This document shows, piece by piece, positions 58,993 to 64,000 of a DNA stretch of 64,000 nucleotides. The DNA comes from Azospirillum cavernae (GTDB lineage Bacteria > Pseudomonadota > Alphaproteobacteria > Azospirillales > Azospirillaceae), in contig NZ_QYUL01000005.1 in NCBI RefSeq assembly GCF_003590795.1, positions 358,001 through 422,000 of the forward strand, written 5' to 3'. A model generated the notes under the pieces. That model was not told where the DNA came from. It worked only from the letters and a program-made list of their open reading frames with translations, and searched no databases. The position numbers and the translations under genes are program-made. Every line of letters starts with the position of its first letter. Position 1 is the first letter of the stretch.

Positions 58993-60567
58993 TCAGGCGG
59001 GTTTGGGCGCGCCCATGATGTCGGCGGCCAGCGCGCGCAGGCCGCTTTTCAGCAATTTTCCGGTCGGGCTGGCGGGCAAGGCGTCCAGCGCGACGATGCG
59101 GGCCGGGCGCTTGTAGGGAGCGAGACGCTCGGCGGCGTAGGCCTTCAGCGCGTCCTCGTCGGTCTCCTGTCCGGGAATGAACTGGACGAAGGCGACGACC
59201 TCCTCGTTCCCGGCCAGGGCGACGCCGACCACCGCCGCCAGCGTCACCGCCGGATGGCTGGTCAGCACGCCTTCGACCTCTTCGGGATAGACGTTGAAGC
59301 CGGAGCGGATGACGATTTCGCGGATGCGGCCCACCACGCTGACGCAGCCGTCCGGCTCCAACCGGGCGACGTCGCCGGTTTTCAGCCAACCATCGTCGGT
59401 GATGACCTGGGCGGTCAGCGCCGCTTCGCGGTAATAGCCGAGCATCACGTTGGGGGCGCGAACCCATAGCTCCCCGGCCTGCCCGTCCGCCACGTCCAGG
59501 CCGCTGACGTGATCGACGAAGCGCAGCTCGACCAACGGCAGGGCCGGGCCGATGCTGGCGTCGGCGCGCGGCGCGGACAGCCGGGTCTGCGTCACCGTCG
59601 GCGAGCATTCCGTCAGCCCATAGCCGTTGTGCAGCGGCAGGCCGAAGGCGCCTTCGACCGCCTGTTTCAGTTCCAGATCCAGAACCGACCCGCCCGAGGA
59701 CAGGTAACGCAGGGCGGGCGACGCCGACAGGCCGCCGGTCAGGTTGCGGTGCTCGATCAGCTTGGCGTACATCGCCGGGACGCCCTGGAAGACGGTGACG
59801 CCATCCTCGGCCAAGGCCTTCCACACCGCCGCCGGGGCGAAGCGCGGCACCGTGTGCAGGCAGCCCCCGGCGTAGAGCGTGCCAAGGCAGGTGGAAGCCA
59901 AACCAAAGACATGGCTGACCGGCAGGACGCCATAAGTGTGATCGGCGTTGCTCAACCCGCGCATCCAACCCGAGACGGAGGCGACGAACAGCAACCCGCG
60001 ATGGGACAGCATCACGCCCTTGGGCTTGCCGGTGGTGCCCGAGGTGTAGATCAACGCCCCAACCTGCCGGGCGTTGCCGCGATGGACCGGCTCCGCTTCC
60101 GCGTCCAGCAGGGGGCCGACGGCCATCGGCGGCAGAGCCGCGTCCGTCAGAGGCTCCGCGCCGTGCCGGGCGGCGTGGGCCGCCGCGTCCGGCGAAACCG
60201 CGTCGGTGTAGACGATCCGGCGCGGCTGGCAATGGTCGCGGATGGCGTCGATCTCACGCTCGGACAGCCGGGCGTTGACGATCACCGGCCAGACGTCGCG
60301 CTCGCTCGCCGCCAGAATCAGGATCACGGCGGCGGGGCTGTTCTCGCAGACGATCATCACGCGGTCGCCGCCGCGCGCGCCCAGCCGGTCGAGCCAAGCG
60401 GCGGCGGCGCGGGTCGCCTCGGCAAGCCGCCGGTAGCTCCAACGCTCCACCCCGTCGAACAGCGCGGGCGCGTCGGGGGTCGCCTCCCCCCAGGCCAACG
60501 CCGCGTGACTGATCCGCTCGGGCAGATCGGCGACCATCTTGGCAAAGTCGGGAGCGGAGGCGGCCAC
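58993..60567 (-). CDS. AMP-forming carboxylate-CoA ligase
   Basis: 524 residues of the acyl/aryl-CoA synthetase superfamily. The P-loop is GALIYTSGTTGKPKGVMLSHRG, the A5 motif is YGLTECSPTVTQ, the A7/A8 motifs are GWLKTGDVARLEPDGCVSVVGRIREIVIRSGFNVYPEEVE, and the catalytic Lys is in SPTGKLLKSGLR. It starts with GTG 2 bp after the acyl-CoA dehydrogenase stop. It should convert the acid imported by LivKHMGF to its CoA ester; the exact substrate cannot be read from sequence. Confidence 0.9.
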   Translation of the reverse strand: MAASAPDFAKMVADLPERISHAALAWGEATPDAPALFDGVERWSYRRLAEATRAAAAWLDRLGARGGDRVMIVCENSPAAVILILAASERDVWPVIVNARLSEREIDAIRDHCQPRRIVYTDAVSPDAAAHAARHGAEPLTDAALPPMAVGPLLDAEAEPVHRGNARQVGALIYTSGTTGKPKGVMLSHRGLLFVASVSGWMRGLSNADHTYGVLPVSHVFGLASTCLGTLYAGGCLHTVPRFAPAAVWKALAEDGVTVFQGVPAMYAKLIEHRNLTGGLSASPALRYLSSGGSVLDLELKQAVEGAFGLPLHNGYGLTECSPTVTQTRLSAPRADASIGPALPLVELRFVDHVSGLDVADGQAGELWVRAPNVMLGYYREAALTAQVITDDGWLKTGDVARLEPDGCVSVVGRIREIVIRSGFNVYPEEVEGVLTSHPAVTLAAVVGVALAGNEEVVAFVQFIPGQETDEDALKAYAAERLAPYKRPARIVALDALPASPTGKLLKSGLRALAADIMGAPKPA

Positions 60568-60569
60568 GA

Positions 60570-61721
60570 TCAAGCGGCCTCGCGGATCATGTTGCGGGCG
60601 ATGACCAACTGTTGGATCTGGGTGGTGCCCTCGTAAATGCGGAACAGGCGGACGTCGCGGTAGAAGCGCTCCACCCCGTAATCGGCGATGTAGCCAGCCC
60701 CGCCGTGAATTTGAACAGCCCGGTCGGCGACGCGGCCCACCATTTCGGTGGCGAACAGCTTGCAACAGGCGGCGTCGGTGTTGACGTTCTGCCCGGCGTC
60801 GCGGCGGCGCGCGGTTTCCGTCACCATGCAGCGGGCGGCGTAGGCCTCGGCCCGGCTGTCGGCCAGCATGGCTTGAATCAGTTGGAATTCGGCAAGCGGC
60901 TGACCAAACTGCTTGCGTTGCATCGCGTAGGCCAGCGCGTCGCGGGTCAACCGTTCGGCCAGACCGACGCAGACCGCGCCGATGTGCAGACGGCCCCGGT
61001 CCAAAACCTTCATCGCCGTCTTGAAGCCCTGCCCTTCCTTGCCGCCCAGAACGGCGCTGGCGGGCACCCGGCAATCTTCAAAAATGACGTCGCAGGTGTG
61101 CGCGCCCTTCTGGCCCATCTTCTTGTCGATGGGGCCGAGCGACAGGCCGGGCAACCCGGCGTCAACCAGAAAAGCCGAGACGCCGCGCGCGTCGCGGCTT
61201 TCCAGATCGGTGCGGGCGAAGACCGTGAACAGACCGGCCTGCGGCGCGTTGGTGATGAAGCGCTTGGTGCCGTTCAGGATGAAATGATCGCCGTCGCGGC
61301 GCGCCGTGGTGCGCAGGCTGCCCGCGTCCGATCCCGATTCCGGTTCGGTCAAGGCGAAGGCGCCGACGATCTCGCCGCTGGCCAGACGGGGCAGATAGGC
61401 GCGCTTCTGCTCCTCCGTCCCGTCGATGACGATGCCTTGCGAGCCAATGCCGTTGTTGGTGCCGATCAGCGAGCGGAAAGCCGGGGAGGTCTGGCCGAGT
61501 TGGAAGGCGACCTGCACCTCGTCCGCCATGGACAGGCCAAGCCCGCCATACTCTTCGGGAATCGACAGGCCGAACAGGCCCATCTCGCGCATCGCGGCGA
61601 TGATTTCCGCCGGGATCGCGTCGTCCTCCGCCACCTTGTGTTCCAGCGGGACCAGCTTTTCGCGGACGAACCGCGCCAGCGTGTCCAGCAGTTGGGCCAA
61701 CACATCCGAATCCAAAGCCAT
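60570..61721 (-). CDS. Acyl-CoA dehydrogenase
   Basis: 383-residue FAD enzyme that introduces the alpha,beta double bond in a CoA thioester. Signatures are ALTEPESGSDAGSL, the FAD-site ITNAPQAGLFTVFAR, KMGQKGAHTCDV, and the C-terminal VQIHGGAGYIADYGVERFYRDVRLFRIYEGTTQIQQLVIAR, with the catalytic Glu in the YEGTT region. First gene of the ten-gene operon running down to 52008. Confidence 0.93.
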   Translation of the reverse strand: MALDSDVLAQLLDTLARFVREKLVPLEHKVAEDDAIPAEIIAAMREMGLFGLSIPEEYGGLGLSMADEVQVAFQLGQTSPAFRSLIGTNNGIGSQGIVIDGTEEQKRAYLPRLASGEIVGAFALTEPESGSDAGSLRTTARRDGDHFILNGTKRFITNAPQAGLFTVFARTDLESRDARGVSAFLVDAGLPGLSLGPIDKKMGQKGAHTCDVIFEDCRVPASAVLGGKEGQGFKTAMKVLDRGRLHIGAVCVGLAERLTRDALAYAMQRKQFGQPLAEFQLIQAMLADSRAEAYAARCMVTETARRRDAGQNVNTDAACCKLFATEMVGRVADRAVQIHGGAGYIADYGVERFYRDVRLFRIYEGTTQIQQLVIARNMIREAA

Positions 61722-61795
61722 GCCGTCTCTCTCCGTCTGGGAGAAGGGGGGCGTCGCGGGTCGTCCGCGCCACCGTCATTGTTCGTTGGCCACAC

Positions 61796-61852
61796 TGACA
61801 GCCGTTTTTGCCCCTGTCAACAAAATGAAATTCAATTTCGTATAACGAAATT
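61796..61852. promoter_or_regulatory. Operator cluster between the ligase operon and the GST gene
   Basis: A 19-bp perfect palindrome, AATTTCGTATAACGAAATT, at 61834-61852 overlaps a second palindrome GAAATTCAATTTC. TGACAG (61796-61801) / CTGTCA (61814-61819) flank it. On the minus strand a -35-like TTGACA (61820-61815) points to the acyl-CoA dehydrogenase. It resembles sites of IclR-, TetR- or MarR-type catabolic regulators; none is encoded here. Confidence 0.65.
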
Positions 61853-61947
61853 ATGGAGATCGCGCGAGGATCTGCCCCGCGCCGACGCGCTCTTGTCAGA
61901 CGAGCGGCGGGGCCACAGATTTGGCGGACGTCAACGGAGGGTTTGCG

Positions 61948-62655
61948 ATGATCGACCTGTATTTCTGGCCGACGCCCAATGGCCACAAGATCACGATGTT
62001 TCTGGAAGAAGCCGGGCTGGATTACAGCATCAAGCCGGTGAACATCGGGACCGGCGACCAGTTCAAGCCGGAGTTTTTGGCCTTCTCGCCCAACAACCGC
62101 ATGCCCGCCATCATCGATCAGGCCCCCGCCGACGGCGGCGATCCGATCACGGTCTTCGAATCCGGCGCCATTCTTTTGTATCTGGCGGAAAAGACCGGAA
62201 AATTCCTGCCCGCCGACGTCCGGGGCCGCAAGACGGTGACGGAATGGCTGTTCTGGCAGGTCGGCGGCCTTGGCCCGATGGCTGGGCAGAACCACCATTT
62301 CGTCCAATACGCGCCCGAACGCATCCCCTACGCCATGGAGCGCTACGTCAAGGAAACCAACCGCCTCTACGGCGTGATGGACAAGCGTCTGTCGGGCAAC
62401 GAATTTTTGGGCGGGGCCGACTATTCCATCGCCGACATGGCCAGCTATCCTTGGATCGTTCCGCACGAGCGGCAGCAGCAGAATCTGGATGATTTCCCCG
62501 GCCTGAAGCGCTGGTTCCAGGCGATCAAGGCCCGCCCTGCGGTCGTCAGCGCCTATGAAAAAGGGTCGGCGGTCAACCCGGCCAATCAGGCGACGGTGAA
62601 CGACGAGAGCAAGAAGATCCTGTTCGGCCAGTCAGCGGACAGCCTGAAGCGTTGA
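61948..62655 (+). CDS. Glutathione S-transferase-like protein (YfcG/YghU type)
   Basis: 235 residues. The thioredoxin-like N-terminal domain reads LYFWPTPNGHKITMFLEEAGLDY, then FSPNNRMPAIID and FESGAILLYLAEKTGKF, as in the Nu-class GSTs YfcG and YghU with disulfide-bond reductase activity. The C-terminal helical domain includes YSIADMASYPWI. The short N-terminal Thr/Asn motif (TPNG) replaces a catalytic Ser/Cys. GGAGG lies 8 nt before ATG 61948. Divergent from the acyl-CoA dehydrogenase across the operator cluster. Confidence 0.92.
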   Translation: MIDLYFWPTPNGHKITMFLEEAGLDYSIKPVNIGTGDQFKPEFLAFSPNNRMPAIIDQAPADGGDPITVFESGAILLYLAEKTGKFLPADVRGRKTVTEWLFWQVGGLGPMAGQNHHFVQYAPERIPYAMERYVKETNRLYGVMDKRLSGNEFLGGADYSIADMASYPWIVPHERQQQNLDDFPGLKRWFQAIKARPAVVSAYEKGSAVNPANQATVNDESKKILFGQSADSLKR

Positions 62656-62848
62656 GCGTTCGACCGGCTATCCTGTGTGATGACCTGACAAATGCTTGCC
62701 CGGTGGAATCAAACGATTGACGCGCGCCTTCACCGGGCATCGTTTGTGTGACAATCCAGTAACGCGGCTTTGCTTCTCCCCTGGCGCGCAAACGCGCATA
62801 ATCGGCGTGTCGGACAAAACGAGACACCGGGGCGGAGGACAAGGCGGC

Positions 62849-64000
62849 ATGTGGTCGGGCAAGGCAACGGTTCGGCTTGCGTGCTTCATCGCGACTCTGG
62901 CGTGCGCGGCGCTGCCTTTCCTTGTGATGGCGTCGGCGCAGGCCGAACCCTTTCGCTTCACCATACTCTACACGCAAGGCACCACAGAATTGGGGGAAAC
63001 CCAAGGACGTGGCGGCATGGCCCGATTGGCCGCCCTGATCCGCAAGGAGCGGGAGGAGCGCGGAACCGTTCTGGTCCTGCATGGCGGGCAGACGCTGGCG
63101 CCCTCGGTCCTGGCCTTTTACGATCAAGGCGCGCACATCGTTGATCTCCTGAACGGCATGACCATCGACGCGATGGCCGCCCTGAATCGCGAGTTCCACC
63201 ACGGCGACGACCGCCTGATGACCCGCGCCTTCGAGGCTGGTTTTCCGCTCATCACCACCAACGCGGTGGATCGTTCGACCGGCAAACCACTGGATGGGCT
63301 GGAGGATTCGGTCGTTTTGAAGGCCGGTCCCTTTCGCGTCGGGGTGCTTGCCGCGACTCCGACGCTGACGCGAGAGACCACCCGCGCGCCGCGCACCGAA
63401 TTTCGGGATCCTGTGGTCGCCCTGACCGCGAAGGCCAAGGCGCTGCGCGCCGAGGGCGTCGATCTGATCGTCGCCATGACCGGCAGCGCGGGCGACACGC
63501 ACAAAACGCTGATGGCCACCCGCACCCGTCCAGGCGGCCCCAATTTCGCCGACGTGCTGCTGTATCAGGACCGTGGGGTGCAGGCGAGCCACGCTTACAA
63601 AGACAATTTCCTGTCCGCGACCGTCGCCGGGCAAGGGGCCTGGGTTCTGGCGCTCGACATCACGATGGAACGGAAGGCGGCGGGCGCCGCCGTCTCAGCC
63701 CCCGTCTGGTCAGCCGTCGTCCGCACGCTGGATTCCGCGACGGTAACGCCCGATCCCGCCACAGACATTCGCGCCAAGGCTTACGCCGCGCGGCTGGATT
63801 CGATGCTGAACATTGAGGTCGGACGGCTTGATGGCGCTCTCGACACACGGCGCGAGGCGGTTCGCACCGGCGAAAACGCCTTCGCAAATGTGGTGACGGA
63901 CACGCTGCGGACCGCGCTGGACGCCGATGTCGGTCTGTTCAACGGCGGCGGCATTCGCGGCGACCGGGAATACGCCGATGGCGCCATGCTGACCCGCCGC
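62849..64000 (+). CDS. Exported 5'-nucleotidase/UshA-like protein with degenerate metal site (3' end outside window)
   Basis: At least 384 residues, open at the right edge. A signal peptide (LACFIATLACAALPFLVMASAQA) predicts export. The N-terminal domain has the outline of the UshA metallophosphatase domain, but the metal ligands are gone: the D-x-H motif reads G44-T-T46, the next Asp is Q81, and GNHE reads LNRE (R114). The later His motifs read MTGSAG and LLYQDR. The C-terminal 5'-nucleotidase domain begins normally (ENAFANVVTDTLRTALDADV, LFNGGGIRGDREYADG). Probably a non-catalytic nucleotide- or ligand-binding protein (inference). GGAGGAC precedes the ATG. Confidence 0.8.
   Translation, partial: MWSGKATVRLACFIATLACAALPFLVMASAQAEPFRFTILYTQGTTELGETQGRGGMARLAALIRKEREERGTVLVLHGGQTLAPSVLAFYDQGAHIVDLLNGMTIDAMAALNREFHHGDDRLMTRAFEAGFPLITTNAVDRSTGKPLDGLEDSVVLKAGPFRVGVLAATPTLTRETTRAPRTEFRDPVVALTAKAKALRAEGVDLIVAMTGSAGDTHKTLMATRTRPGGPNFADVLLYQDRGVQASHAYKDNFLSATVAGQGAWVLALDITMERKAAGAAVSAPVWSAVVRTLDSATVTPDPATDIRAKAYAARLDSMLNIEVGRLDGALDTRREAVRTGENAFANVVTDTLRTALDADVGLFNGGGIRGDREYADGAMLTRR

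Overview
The window is GC-rich, tightly packed DNA from an alphaproteobacterium, probably a Rhodospirillales-type organism (inference). The grounds are an aapJQMP amino-acid importer, a chorismate mutase-hisC / metX-metW arrangement, a dctA/dctBD locus with sigma-54 control, many chemotaxis and two-component proteins, and a complete aerobic phenylacetate (paa) pathway. This suggests a motile, metabolically versatile heterotroph living on organic acids, amino acids and aromatic acids.

Layout. 1-2.2 kb: the end of a GGDEF protein, then rodA. 2.2-4.8 kb: an incomplete branched-chain-type ABC importer (livHMG only). 4.95-6.37 kb: an IS3-family insertion sequence, followed by a gene-poor AT-rich patch with a foreign-looking FAD monooxygenase (6.8-7.9 kb). 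8.3-15.5 kb: C4-dicarboxylate module, with maeB, dctA and the divergent dctB-dctD; dctA has a clear -24/-12 promoter and tandem upstream sites. 15.7-19.2 kb: signalling cluster with a receiver-BLUF-like protein, an ANTAR antiterminator and a soluble NIT-domain chemoreceptor. 19.5-22.7 kb: an alpha/beta hydrolase and a hybrid histidine kinase. 23.1-34.3 kb: paaABCDE-paaN-paaG-paaH-paaI-paaJ-paaK. 34.3-36.3 kb: an orphan ParD-like antitoxin with a palindromic operator, a MarC protein and a periplasmic cupin. 36.5-45.3 kb: aapJQMP, a TorR-like response regulator, a chemoreceptor and an orphan AapJ-like binding protein. 45.3-49.3 kb: hisC, chorismate mutase, metX (frameshifted here) and metW. 49.4-50 kb: a HigBA-like toxin-antitoxin pair. 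50-52 kb: a DHA2 exporter and a receiver-only protein. 52-61.7 kb: a ten-gene operon that imports (livKHMGF), CoA-activates and oxidises a carboxylic acid. 61.9-64 kb: a glutathione transferase-like protein and the start of a 5'-nucleotidase-like protein whose metal-binding residues are lost.

How the parts work together. DctB/DctD sense C4-dicarboxylates and drive dctA, and MaeB turns the imported malate into pyruvate. The paa genes convert phenylacetate to acetyl-CoA and succinyl-CoA. The 52-61.7 kb operon may feed similar acids into CoA-thioester metabolism. The most interesting new proposal is an amino-acid perception and uptake module at 36-45 kb. aapJ and the chemoreceptor, 5.5 kb apart, share a 36-bp promoter element (30/36 identical) built on CTGTTCACAT. 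That sequence is nearly the decamer bound by E. coli TorR, and a TorR-like regulator is encoded between the two genes. Other leads are a receiver-BLUF fusion lacking both photochemical residues, a 5'-nucleotidase-like pseudoenzyme, a hairpin terminator abutting rodA, and a family of about 100-bp intergenic palindromes.
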